The notes below the pieces were generated by a model that made no database searches, was not told the DNA's origin, and was given only the letters and a program-made list of their open reading frames with translations. Shown piece after piece: positions 12,434 to 23,944 of a stretch of DNA of 64,000 nt (the first letter of the stretch is position 1; each line of letters starts with the position of its first letter). The DNA is from Polytrichum commune. Lineage: Eukaryota > Streptophyta > Polytrichopsida > Polytrichales > Polytrichaceae. The stretch lies in assembly GCA_950295325.1 (NCBI GenBank), contig OX485804.1, forward strand, positions 45,002,429 through 45,066,428, given 5' to 3'. The position numbers and the translations under genes were made by a program.

Positions 12434-13285
12434 GCCCCGGGCTAGATCACATCTAAGGCTAGCGCCATGCGGTTTTTTACAGTTGGGTTTTTCATGGTTT
12501 AAAAAAAAAACCCAGTCATATGAGGTCCAGCAAAATCCGGGTTTATTGGGTTTTATTGCAGATGAGTTGAGATTATAGGGCACGGGGCGAGTACATATGG
12601 TGGCATTTGGAATAAAATCATGGTTTTATTCGTAGAAATCGGGATTTTTTCATGAAAAACAAAAACTCAATGCATTAGCCGGGGAAAAAATTGGGTTTTT
12701 TCCACCCTTGATGATAACTGCTGACTGGGATACAAATAGCGGCAACTAGAATAAAACCATGGTTTTATTCTTGGAAATCGGGGTTTTTTTTGCATTAAAA
12801 TCAATAACCCAGTACATCGGCCGGGGAAAATTTGGGTTTTTCCACCCTTGATCACATTTGCTGAGAGTTGGGCTCTGCATCGGGCACACCTCCTTCACTA
12901 TCCGAATGAAGCCCATGCTCCCTGCCCATTCCCCCCGACTTCGAAAACTAAAATTGTCCCTTGCATTCTTGAAGGCCGCTTGTTCATATAACCCATATCG
13001 AGTGCACTTCATCTTCAAGGTCCAAATTCTAATATATATATGTTCACTTTCACCGAGTAAACAAGCCAATGATTGGGATTTCATTTTCGAAGTGAAAACG
13101 TCAATAAAGCATGTAATTAACTTGGGAGTCAAAAATATTACCAAACCCTCTTTAGCACTGAGGTTGTAAGTTTTGTGACTTACCATTGGAAAGGGTCTTT
13201 CGTCCTTCTAATTGAGTGTGATAAAGACTTTGATATTCTTAATGGATGGGGCCCAACCCTGGGCAGATGTGATCTAGCCCAAGGC
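12434..13285. mobile_element. Possible small Mutator-like element
   Basis: The left end GCCCCGGGCTAGATCACATCT at 12434 is matched, inverted, by the sequence ending at 13285. Both resemble the ends of the complete Mutator-like element at 35829-41399, which share CTAGATCACATCT. The 9-bp flanks (GAAGGCGAG, and GGAGGGGAG if the right flank is taken from 13287) agree at 7 of 9 positions. That suggests an old non-autonomous relative of about 850 bp. No captured gene is recognisable inside. Confidence 0.45.
12601..12852. repeat. Two-copy ~140-bp tandem repeat
   Basis: GGAATAAAATCATGGTTTTAT near 12609 and its copy near 12749 start units that both end in GGGTTTTTTCCACCCTTGAT or a variant (12712 and 12852). 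The period is 140 bp. It lies inside the putative small Mutator-like element. Confidence 0.8.
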
Positions 13286-13316
13286 GGGAGGGGAGGGGCT
13301 TGACCAGCGATCGGGA

Positions 13317-13548
13317 AGATTTTTAGGCATGCATAATCGGTTGAGATCCAAATGTTTGCAAGTCCAACGGGTTACATGTTGATATTCTTCGATTTTTCTT
13401 TATTAAATTGGGGTATATTCTTCCATAGATTCCTCTAACGTGATTCGTAATTCTCCCCCTAAAGTCTCGCACTTCAACCGGTTATTTCTCAAACTCAACC
13501 GGTTCATTTGTAACTAACCGCCGGTTCTCCCCGATCATAGGGCTTGAC
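13317..13548 (+). repeat. Family C dispersed repeat, copy 1
   Basis: A ~235-bp repeat with the landmarks GGTTACATGTTGATATTCTTC, TTCTTTATTAAATTGGGGTA, CTCAAACTCAACCGGTTCAT and TTCTCCCCG. Other copies lie near 19486-19715, 28300-28480 and 36700-36930. There is no coding sequence and no clear terminal repeats. Confidence 0.7.
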
Positions 13549-13965
13549 TAGTTATTATAGTGAGGTCAAAGGGTAAATCAATGGAGAGCACGAGAAAGAA
13601 GGGGCATCCATCCTAAGGGTCCGTGAGGCTTGGGGGAAAAAGCGGAATGAATGATTTGGGCCTTAGATCAAGGGGAGCGAAAGTAGAAGCTCCCTCTTTC
13701 CCTTCTTCTTTCCCTTTTCGGAAACATAAGCTTCGGGGTTTGGTTTCTCCATTTGCTTGTACCCAAGTCCCCGGCTCCCACCGAAAGGGGGCCATGCAAA
13801 AGGGGACGGGATCGAATTTTTTTTTAGGGTGGGCAACAAGGGGTGGTGGATGGATGAATATAGTTCCCGCTTGAGCACTTCTAGAGCCCGCTCTATCTCT
13901 TTGGATAACCTTCAAGGAGAAAGATTTGTATGCAAGGTGAGAAATGTGTTGATGGTTATTAATTA

Positions 13966-14463
13966 GGGCCACTTCACACACGAGCCAAGAGCCGTGACCA
14001 TGAATTTGTAAGATCCCAAGGAAAGTGTCCAAAGGCCGTCCCAAGACACCTCCAAAATCATGTAGTGTGGTCACGGACCCTCAAGTGTAGTGTGAAGTCA
14101 TATGTGACCGGGCCCTCAACCAAATGCTATTTCAATGAATTTCTATTCATGTGGGTCCTCACACATGATAAAATAGAATAAATCAACGGTTGTGAGCGTT
14201 CGGAGTGCCATGGTCTCCCGGTTTTGTGTTAGACCTACCTCCAAGAGGTGGTTTTTCAATATAGTCCAAGTGACCATGCAACATGATCCATTCGATGCCA
14301 TGTAGGAGTCCATGTAGACTTTACATCCATCTTGCATTCACGTACTCCGTTGGTCCCTCAAGCGTGGTGTGAAGCGAACTTGGACCGGCTCCGTCTTTTC
14401 CACCAATGAGAGTGCTTGAAGTGTAATGGTCACGGGCTCTCGGTCTTGTGTGTGAAGTGACCC
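13966..14463. mobile_element. Tourist-like element, family B copy 2
   Basis: Starts GGGCCACTTCACAC after TTA (13963-13965) and ends GTGTGAAGTGACCC before TTA (14464-14466). The terminal inverted repeats extend about 35 bp with mismatches. The internal landmark TACCTCCAAGAGGTGG lies near 14236. At 498 bp with no coding frame, it is a MITE. Confidence 0.8.
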
Positions 14464-17400
14464 TTAGGTGTGCATGCTAGACCATTGCGGTGCATGAGTC
14501 GCGGGTTTGATTTCCTACTCCAACATTTTCGTGTATGCGTCTTTTTTTGATGAAGTTGGCTCTCACACTTAGTCCAAGTAAAGTTGAATTTCAAGTTCAT
14601 AGGGAACGCTTGAACATCCGTTCATTGGGAACGTTAAATGTTCGCTACGTGGATGAAATCCGCAAATTGGACGATTCTTGGGATGCCATGGGCTGCCCCA
14701 ACTCAAAAAAATGCCAATCAATCTTAGCCGTAGATGTACATTTGACGGTCCGGATCCCTCGGTTGTCCCCCCTTTTGGTAGGGCCCATGGACTTGGATTC
14801 CCCTACCTTGAGTTAGTGCTCCTTCCAAGTTCCTTGCTCATCATTCCACAATCAACGTACGTGGGTGTTATTTGGTTTGTTTTTCATGTTCTCCAACTTC
14901 TACTGATTACATTTTGTGAACCCTTTGAGTGGTCCACCACTCTGCGGGATCACTTTTAGTTAGAATGTTAGCATTAAAAGTTAGAATTGATAGGGAATTT
15001 AGGAAAAATTAGTTCATTTAGCATTTAGCCTAGAAGAAGGAAGGTCAAAATGAAACTAAGTAGTGCTAGAAGATAGCAAAGTAGAAAAAATGTGCTAGCT
15101 AGTAAAAACAACTAGCTAAGCAAATATTAGTAGATCCTAGTTATTAAGCAAATGTTAGTAGATGCTAGCTAAGCAAGTGTTAGTTTATTAGTTAGTGTGA
15201 GGCACACAAGACTATTGGAGGTGTTTTACGTAAGAAGATAAAATCGGCGTGAAGAATTTTGAAGACAAAAAAGAAAGAGAGCAAGAGGGATACTTGCCCA
15301 CTTGCCCCCTTGCCAACTCGATGGCGGAAAAATTAGAAAGATTTCTAAAGGTTTTTTGTTGGAGCCACCTCGGCGAGAGGGTGGCAACCTCAACCGGGAA
15401 AACCCCCGAGCCAAAATTTCGGGAAAGGGTTTGAAAAATGGATCCGGTGGAGGAGGGGTCTAACCCTTTTGTGAGAGGGTTTAAAAACCCCTCCTTCCAC
15501 CTTGTAGTTCTCTCTCTTTCTCTAGTTTTTGGGCGAAGCCCTGCTTCAATGTAGTTAGGAAAAAATCCTTTAGCATGTATTCTCAATGGTCTAAAAGAAA
15601 GGCTTGACAACCTCCTCTACTCTCTCTCCTAGTTAGAATGTGTGTTTATTAACACACCAACAAAATGATTTCTTCTTTTGTAGAGGTAGGTTGGATGGTA
15701 GAGTTTTGAGTGGAGGCATTGTAGACCTCATCTGCCAATGCCCTGAAGGCTTAGTTCAGAAGCTAGAACAAGATACTTATCATTTTTCTCTTAGAGAGAT
15801 TTCCTATAGCTATCCATAGCCGTTTCCCATTTGTGATTTGGTTAAGATAACAATTAGTTATGAATTTTCAAAGATGGAGTAGAAAAACTGGGTGGTCTTG
15901 TGGGTAGCGGCTGCTGGATCAGACCTGCGAGCCCAATAGGAATTTTAATTCCAAGAAATTATATTTTTCCCAAGTAGAACTTTTGTGTAGCTTTCCAAAA
16001 TGGCTTAGAACATTTGATTTGAGCATGATTTGAATCAGATATGAATTATGCAAGATGGGACACATAGTTTGAGAACTTTTGGTTGACTGCTGCATTACAG
16101 AGGACCTGCTGGGTTCACTTCGGCTTATCTTTCTAATCACATATTTTTATCAAATACATCTTTTTAATATCTCTCCAGGGTCATATAGAACGTTTGATTT
16201 GAATAAGATTTGAATTAGATATGAATTGTTGAAGGTGAAATACATAGTTTAAGTCTTCTTGATTGACTGCTGTGTTACAAGGAGTCTGCTGAATTTCTAT
16301 TAGCTTAACCTGCTGATGTCATAATTTTTCTAGTTAGAGCTTGTTCATAGCTTTCCAATGGTATAAGGAAAGCCTAGATCCAAGTAGTAAGGAATGTGCT
16401 ATGAATTTTTGAAGTTAGAAGGTAGATAGGTGGGTTGGAAGGGTCGGTTGAATCGACCTCACACTTCCAACCCTCATAACTTTTGCATTTCTTATCCGAT
16501 TAGAGTGATTTTTAGATCATTGGAAAGATAATTTGGTGCACTAAGTATAAATATTATGCTTAGGATTAAATTACAGGGCAGAATAACACTTTATATTTTA
16601 ATTGTTAACTAAGGTACGCTTACTACCAAACTAGTTACAAAGAAGGAGGCAAGGTCGACGCTCGGAAAGTGGAGCAAGGAAGGAGGTAGCGGCTCGGCCT
16701 ACATCAAGCCCAAATCAACCGAGGAAAATTGATGTAAATTAACTAACCTTAAGCCTTCCATTTAGGATTGGAGGGAGCACGGCTAAGGTACGCATCTCTA
16801 AACCCACTCACCTATCTCGTAAGGTCAAGTGGCTTGACCACTTGACCGCCAAGGGAGTACCCAATTCCATTGTTTTCGGGGCCCTTGGTATGTTTTGTGG
16901 TAGTAGCTTCATTTATTAGCAAGTTTCGTGTGTGGTAAGTCGGATTAATCACCGACACGACCACTCTGAATGTTGTTGGTGGAAAGGTGGGGTTAATGAC
17001 CCGCGAATCCACTATTATGTTGTTGGCCCCATAGATTGGGAGTAATGGCCCCAATTTATGAAGATTGCGCAACAGGTTGAACCTACAGGTCGCCCGTCAC
17101 CCTGGTCCCATTGAGTTGCATTTCGTGGTCTATCCAGTGTAAACACATTTAACAATCAAAACATACAAAATAAATCGTAAACCCTTGTTGGCAAGAGACC
17201 CGAGGTAAGGGGTGATGCCTAATATATTAATGTAGTAAGTTAGGACGTGCAAACAAAAGTAAGTAATTAAGAAGGAATTTGTGTGAAGGGTGGGACTTAG
17301 GCCAAGTTCCCCCGCTTAGAAAACTAAATAGAACTAAATAAAGAAATAGGAAGAATTGAATGGTCCATCAAATTGTCGTTATTCCGTTCGTTGAGTTAGG

Positions 17401-17754
17401 GTGGTATGAGTCACACCCGGTTGGGTGTATCAGAACCATCCCAATTCACAAATTAGGATTGCCTTGGTTTCAAGGCTGGTGCGTGTGTGCGTAGAATAGG
17501 TTGTAGGTTAAGGTTAGAACTAGATATGAAATTGGTTAGTGGAGTTTAAAGCCACACTAGTAAAAAACTAAGGCCTAACTTCCGGAGGTACTACGACGCA
17601 TATTTAATCTCTCTTAAAAATCTAACTACTCACGTTATACACCTATCATCCGGGTTCGGCTTGGGCGCCTGCAAATGCAGGCCACCTTCACCGAAGGGCT
17701 TGTGTGATACTTTTAGGCTCCCTCGAAAGGGGGTGGCCCAAAAGTACCACACAT
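14464..17754. other. Long non-genic stretch with retroelement-like features
   Basis: Contains a family A fragment (about 14860-14910). A promoter-like segment near 15460-15540 has TTTAAAAA followed by a CT-rich tract, as seen in some LTRs. An approximately 185-bp direct repeat pair lies at about 15990-16140 and 16170-16320 (landmarks TTTGATTTGA, AGATATGAATT and TTGACTGCTG). No reverse transcriptase, integrase or gag frame is visible, so a retroelement origin is only a suggestion. Confidence 0.35.
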
Positions 17755-18065
17755 TTACACAACAAAATTCGTGTTGCACTAGCAAATTTGCGATGAAACA
17801 TCTGCAAAAAAGCGGACCTCCTCTAATTTAGTTATGGTTATTGGAAGTGCACGTTTGTTCATCTTTATAACTGAATACATAGGTCCTCCCAATTTGTGTT
17901 CATTGTTGAGTGTAGAGTAGTTGCTAATATTTGTTGATGTAGTCCAATCTCTTTTAAATACGTGTCTTTATGAAATTTGCTCTTTGATCCTCACTGAACC
18001 ACGTACCAATCAAATATAAGGGTTCGATTGAGAAAACGAGCCGCTTAAGACCCATCTACCTTAAG
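17755..18065 (+). repeat. Family A, 5'-truncated copy
   Basis: Collinear with family A from the ACACAACAAAA landmark to its end GACCCATCTACCTTAAGGTA. The first ~60 bp are missing. Confidence 0.7.
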
Positions 18066-18175
18066 GTAAATACATACACACAATTATGCACATGGCTTAT
18101 TCCGCAATGTGGGTCAGTTACAATGTGCCATGTTATTTTGGGGATTGCTTTTTGTACAACGGAGGTACTAACATC

Positions 18176-18439
18176 GGAGAGAGGGAATTATCGTATATGG
18201 CTGTACCTCTTGTCCATCCAACATAAGAACTCACTTGACCCTTTCTTTATAGATTTGTTGTCAAATCATCTCAAATGACTTCAAGTAGACCGATTCGGGG
18301 TCTTTTGAAGCTATTTCTGGTGTGAAATCGACTAAAATAAAGTAACTTCCGGGTTGTATACTATCACAAGTTTTTTTTTGTAATTTTGAATGTTGGATGA
18401 AATGAGAGGGATGCTCGTATACACTAATTTCCTCTCTCC
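18176..18439. mobile_element. Family E MITE-like element, copy 1
   Basis: The ends are inverted: GGAGAGAGGGAATTA on the left and TAATTTCCTCTCTCC on the right. A second copy at 60353-60587 shares the interior (CATCCAACAT, CTTGACC, TTTTGGTGT or a variant, ATGAGAGG). In both places it lies just downstream of a family A copy. No coding frame. Confidence 0.65.
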
Positions 18440-20440
18440 TCCAAAATAACATAAATATTGTTCAGTTCAAACTCATGCTTTGTGGGGTTGTGAATTGTTT
18501 GGGCATAATGTCTCTTTATTATGGGATGGCCTTACAAAATGAAAAGCACTCATCCTAAGTACTTTTCACAAAATACTACACATTTGAATGATATAAATGT
18601 GTGCTTGGCTAGTCCCCTAAAGCTACATTTTTTGTCATAGTAAATTGAAATTGAATGTTGTGTAGCAAAACAACATAACATTACTCAGTTGCTACAAGCT
18701 AAAACACCATGGGGCCATGGTTCTTGTCGAGCATTATGCCCCTTTTATTTTGGGATTGCTTTACAAAATGAATGGTGCTCAACCTAAGTATTGTTCGCAT
18801 GATACTAACTAAACGACGCGTACTACTAGTTAATCCGGACCTCCTCTTATTGAAACTATAGTGGATACACATCAATAAATGTACCTTATGTTTGCATACT
18901 GAGACATTATCATGTTTACACTAGGCATTTATAACTGGGTTCCTTGGACTCACACGTTACACATGCACACATTCTATCAAGTTACTAATGAGTTCACACG
19001 AACATGAAATACATAACTCCATCTATTGTTGGAGAAGAGGAGGAGGAGGGATGGAGCGGGATTGATACATTGGAATTTTGATCAGGTTGGGATTGGATTT
19101 TGATCAAGCCGGGATTGAATTTCGATCATGCCGTAACCAATAATTCCATGACACATGTCTTGGTTTTGAGTGCTAAAGTGAGGAAGAAGGAGCAATTGAA
19201 ATGAGTGGTTATGGCATACTCTAGACATTGGTGATATGTTCGGGTCAACTTTCGGCTTCAAAAAATCATGGTAATTTTAAATTAAGGAATAAAATTACCA
19301 AAAAAATGCAATCCTCCCAATTTCTCTCTTCCTACAGAGAAGAAAATTCGCACCACCTTATACTTCTCCAAATTTGGCGCATAATCTCTTAAGTGATCAG
19401 GTATGGGCGCCTCTACTCTAATGAGGTGAATCTTGAGGTTGGTGAAGGAGGAATGCTGTGGGCACACGAGTCCCATTTTTAAACCAATGTCCAGGGAGAG
19501 TTTTGGGCATAATCGGTCAAAATCCCATTGCTTCCAAGTCCAAGCAGTTAACTTACATGTTGTGATGTTTCAATTCTTCTTTATTAATTTAAAGTATATT
19601 CCTAAGATTCCTCTAGAATGATTGGTAAATTTGCTGAAGCCTTGAACTTCAACTGGTTAATTCCCAAACTCAACTGGTTCATTTGTAACTAGCGGCCGGT
19701 TCTTCCCGTTCATTGATTAAACATGTCTTGTGCAATTGAAGAAATCATAAATCCATTATTGTTATAGATTGCAACTTTTTGATAGATATGACCAACGACA
19801 AGAAAGTGGATGACAAGCCACGGGAGTGGCAAGGAATCATCCACCTACTCAAGCCATATTTTAGTCATAATTGATCAATTCATAAAATATAATACAATAA
19901 TTATGGACAATATCATGCTCCATAAATAGAAAATTGCGACGAGTTATGATAACCCTTACTCTCATGGATGAGCGATTAGTTATGTGTAAGATATGCACTA
20001 GTAGTCACGGAAGGTGTAGCTCACTTGACATTGGATGCATAAATTCTGACAACTTGAGATGAGAATCTAATGTTTTGGGGGGGGGGGGGTATTGTATCCT
20101 CACATCATCTCCTCTAAGGTAAGCGTCCCTAATCCGGTTACTCTATCGTAAACAACGAATGCCATTTCTTTAAGTGGAAAAATATACAACACACAAACCA
20201 AAAACATATTTTTGACTTGTGTGCTCATAATTTGTTAAATATCCTAGGTTTCGTACTCAACATAATTTGGGAGACGTACATGATCATTTAGGAATAAAGA
20301 GAAAACTTCACTTTACTTTGGTAGTTAACAAAATAATCATATAAGTTGCAAAGATTGTGGAAAAAAGGATATGGTCTTCATTTAAATGTGCTACTAACCA
20401 TCTCACATGGATCACATGTTTAATATCTTAGTAGAGTGGA
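18440..20440. other. Non-genic stretch with a family C copy
   Basis: Family C copy 2 lies at about 19486-19715. An approximate ~235-bp direct duplication is seen at about 18490-18610 and 18720-18840 (landmarks TTACAAAATGAA, CTAAGTA). A G run lies at about 20078-20089. No gene is recognised. Confidence 0.45.
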
Positions 20441-20710
20441 TTTCCGGAACATGTCTACCTTAGTTCTATGACAATATAATGTTCACCTACCAAAAGGTGG
20501 GTAATACACTCTATCATGTTATAAAAGATAACGTTTGAAATAAAGTGGGGTGAACGGGCTCATATTCACATTAGTGGCAACCATGAATGTCATTTATTTC
20601 ATTTTCTTCTTTTTTTAATCTGTTTTCTTTTTGGGAGCAATATTCGGCCTACTATTGAAATTCTTGGCTTAACAAGGTTGCTTAGGATTGACAAGAGTCA
20701 AAGATGTGCT
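20440..20710. repeat. Older repeat, uninterrupted copy
   Basis: Landmarks CCACCAAAAGG-like, CTATCATG, GGCAACCATGAATGT, a pyrimidine tract and GGTTGCTTAGGATTG recur in the same order at about 23396-23945. The second copy is interrupted by a Stowaway element right after TATCATG. This copy therefore shows the empty site. Confidence 0.7.
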
Positions 20711-21641
20711 ACTAACCATTTTGTACTAATCACAAGCTCAATATCTTAGGGTCCAACTGCACCATCTAGTTAAGAATTAGCTAACTTATAAGTCAATAAG
20801 GATTAACTAACCAAAATTCTAGCTAACTAGAATCATGGCCGCATCACCTAGCTAGAATAATTAGCTAACAATGTGAGTTGATTAAATTCAACACTTGTAG
20901 AGGGCTCTCTATTCCAACACACAATAATCATTTCCCCCGCAAAATTTGCCATGTGTCATGCTCACATTTACCACAATCCAGTTGTATCCCACGTGAAAAC
21001 TGCATTCTAGCACATGTAAAGATGAGATAGGGAGCCCTTATGGTAAGTCACATGCGAGCTAACTAATCGCACGACTGCACATTTTGGTTATCATGAACTA
21101 AAGGTTGATTGACTGAAGTTTTCTCAACTTGCCCAAGTTTTGAACATGACACTAGTTATGATACAGTATGATTATGTGGGCCACACAATTTGTGTTTTAT
21201 TAGGATTAAATGTATATTAAACATACTATGAGTATATCTAAAATTGAACATTGAAAACAATATTATAATATTATCTTATATTGTAAAATGTGTGCTAATT
21301 TAGGACGATGTAAGAAATAGTGTGGTCCACCTTGTAGTAGAACAGAGAGAAGATGCGGAAAATGAGAGGTGGGCATTCAAGATAAAAACGTCTACTCATT
21401 TGTAAAAGTTAGTTAGCGTTAGGGGTATGGCTAAGTTGAGATTTCTTCACAAAAACAAGGTCCCAAAAGTTAGCTAACTTCTAGTTCAATAACTGTATAT
21501 TTAAACCTGAATTTTAACTAGGTGTTGGCATAACATTATTCAATTATTATCAACTGTTCCAATCTAATAATATCAATGCATTGCTTCACCCGAGTTTCTT
21601 TAGCTTGAATATGCCAGTGCAATGCTATGATGTGAGACTAA
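20711..21641. other. Non-genic, AT-rich
   Basis: Contains many TTAGCTAAC words and a weak inverted relation between about 20757 and 21530 (ACTAGTT/AACTAG type), which may be a worn-out MITE. No gene is seen. Confidence 0.35.
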
Positions 21642-22015
21642 GGGCCGGTTTACACTACGGTGGAGAAGGCCTCCGGTCGGTCAAGAATGCTTGGCCAAGA
21701 CATGGTTATATGAGGCAAATGGTGGATGTGCCGGAGAAGAATTAAAGGCAATAAAATATTTTTATTGAGTTGGGCTTCTCCGGCCTCTTGAGGCCGGACA
21801 AGAAACTCCTCCTCCGGAGAAGCCCAACTCCAAAAAATGCCGCCATGTAGGCGGCCATGTCATTTTATCATCCATGAGAAAAGTTCACCACCATTGTTTT
21901 CTTCACCTAGTGTAAACACCCACCGGTCAAGAGTTGCATTTTCGACCAATCACAATTGAGAAACGCCCTTTTTTTCATGACCGGTGGACTTCTCCACCGT
22001 AGTGTAAACCGGCCC
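21642..22015. mobile_element. 374-bp Tourist-like MITE
   Basis: The terminal inverted repeats are perfect for 27 bp (21642-21668 and 21989-22015), beginning GGGCCGGTTTACACTACGG. They are flanked by the direct repeat TAA (21639-21641 and 22016-22018). A 3-bp TAA/TTA target and GG-starting ends are typical of PIF/Harbinger-derived MITEs. No coding frame. The intact ends suggest a fairly recent insertion. Confidence 0.88.
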
Positions 22016-22184
22016 TAAACATGGTATAATTTCAAATAGAATCTAGCTTATTCCTCGCCCCACCCAACATTCAAACTCAAATTGAATATTGTTATGCCGG
22101 CCTTGAGATAGACTAGCTCTCATTGGGCAGCTAATCTATGTTAGCTAACTCTCTTAATTGGGCAGCTCAAACACAATATAACTA

Positions 22185-23297
22185 CAGTCTAACCTCGATA
22201 ATGTCACCCTTGTTAATATAACACCTTGATATTCTCACCTAAAAGTTTGAAACTGAATTTCATAGTGTAAAACTCCCTCGTTATTATCCCTATCACCCTT
22301 GGTAATGTCACTATTTTTTTCCAAAATCCGTAGTGTAAATGTGATAATACCAAGTATGGATGGATTGTATGTGATGGTTGGATGGACAGATTGTAGTAGC
22401 CGAAAGGGTCATGCGCCGCCCATGTGATAAATGCAATGTTATTCTTGGAACTTGATCGTGCACCAACCCTGAACGGTGTTGTCTTTTCATGGCGTTGTCA
22501 AGACTTCTCGGCCTCTATGCACCCCACCTTCCGTCACATGTGTTCAACTGTGTGTCTTTTCACAGTGTTTTCACGGTGTTCACGCATGTGGGCACAAGAA
22601 GAAGAAGAAGAAACCAAGGAATTTTGCTTCATGGAGCTAGAATTGGGGTTTATGGAAGGTACTCACATTTGGGAAGTAGAGGGAGATCCCCAATTTTGTT
22701 TAGCAGAATCTGTAAACTAAGTTAGAGGGTTGTTTATCACTAGTTAATTAGTTTGGGCACCCATCTGATTCGTTTCCTAGTTTTGGAGATAACCTTCTCG
22801 GCTCTGTTTCTGGCAGTGATGATGAGTCTAAAGTAGTGGAGCTAAGCGATGCACAAAAATATGCTAAAGATGTTTTGAATTTTATGGCTAGCCAAGGTTC
22901 TCAGATTTTCAACACTCTGGAGTTGTTAGGAATGGAAAAAATCCATGACAAACTCATTAGAATTGGTGTTGCACATTTAACATCAACAAAACAATGTGAC
23001 ATTAGAAGCTTCTTTGTCTCTAGTGAGAGGTCTTTACCTGATCTCAATGACGCATTATGATGTGCTCTTGTTGTTATTCACAATTTTGAATTAGATTTTA
23101 CATTCAAAAACATTGAAGTCTCGTATTTGTTATTTTCTTTTTTACATTGTAATTTTATTTAGATTTTCTACCTATTTTTTTGATAATATCACATTATGCA
23201 CAAATCTTCAAAATGTGACATTATCAAATATGTCACACCTTGTTTATATCACTCTTTTTGGTGAAACAGATGGTGTGACATTATCAAGGTTAGACTG
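22185..23297. mobile_element. pogo/Tigger-like element (Tc1/mariner superfamily), internally deleted
   Basis: The left end CAGTCTAACCTCGATAATGT and the right end (inverted, CAGTCTAACCTTGATAATGT) match over about 24 bp with one difference, and a TA dinucleotide flanks both sides (22183-22184 and 23298-23299). CAGT-starting ends and a TA target are the signature of pogo/Tigger elements. Second copies of the end motif lie just inside (ATGTCACCCTTG, ATATCACTCTTTTTGG). At 1.1 kb it is far shorter than an autonomous element, and only the end of a transposase frame is left. Confidence 0.8.
22776..23060 (+). pseudogene. C-terminal remnant of a pogo/Tigger-like transposase
   Basis: The frame is open from about 22776 through the Met at 22836 to the stop at 23060. 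It encodes an acidic stretch (GSDDESKVVELSDA), a helix-like segment (KYAKDVLNFMAS), and ends near KQCDIRSFFVS. A basic/polar segment followed by a short SFF-type motif at the C-terminus is common in CENP-B/Tigger-type transposases. The N-terminal DNA-binding and catalytic DDE parts are absent, so it cannot be functional. The assignment rests mainly on the enclosing element's ends. Confidence 0.5.
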
Positions 23298-23468
23298 TAA
23301 TTCGAGTGGTTAACTTACTTTAACTGGAGCCTTAACTAGGATGTGTGGCTAGACCCCTAGGACTAGTTAGGAAAAGAAATAAGACTTTCAAAACATGTGT
23401 ACCTTGGTTTTACAACAATATAATGTCCACCCACCAAAAAGTAGGCAACACCTGCACTTTATCATGTA

Positions 23469-23757
23469 CTCCCTCCGTCCCAAAATGATTGTCCGTGTTT
23501 CTAACTTTTTGACGAGACGAAGGCCCACTGACCATTGACCGAGTAGTTGTAAGTATGACTCTTAAAATAGGAAAAACCACCTTACTCTGAAACGCTCTCA
23601 GAAGTGGCGGTGTCAGAAGACATCTTGATATAGAAAGTTTGATGTGAAAATATTGACTTTGAGCCTCAAATTTCTAGCTGGCCAGGTAAACTAGACAATC
23701 ACTTTGAGACAAACTAAAAAATCCAAGAAATAGGATAATCATTCTGGGATGGAGGAC
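23469..23757. mobile_element. Stowaway-like MITE
   Basis: Starts CTCCCTCCGTCCCAAAATG and ends with the inverted CATTCTGGGATGGAGGAC, flanked by TA on both sides (23467-23468 and 23758-23759). This is the classical Stowaway (Tc1/mariner) signature. At 289 bp with no coding, it interrupts an older repeat whose intact paralogue is at 20440-20710. Confidence 0.92.
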
Positions 23758-23944
23758 TAACCCAAAAAAAAAATTAAAAATTGAACCAAGCTAGGGCAAA
23801 CATGCTCATAGTCACGTCGGTGACAACCATGAATGTTAGAACTTTTATTGCTTTTTTTCCTTTTCCTTTTCCTTTCTTTTTCTCTTTTCTTTTATTCTCC
23901 GTTTTCTTTTCGGCGGTTGCTTAGGATTGCCAAGAGTCGAAGGT

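Noticed and set aside
12746-13186. 146-codon minus-strand ORF
   Set aside because: Overlaps the 140-bp tandem repeat and the putative small Mutator-like element; no recognisable domain.
13613-14074. 153-codon minus-strand ORF
   Set aside because: It runs from spacer into the end of a family B MITE; no domain, no splice or composition support.
15212-15610. 132-codon minus-strand ORF
   Set aside because: Lies in a promoter-like, CT-rich segment; the peptide has no motif and the opposite strand is equally open.
14960-16600. Solo LTR of a retrotransposon
   Set aside because: A promoter-like segment exists, but I could not find matching ends or a 5-bp target duplication.
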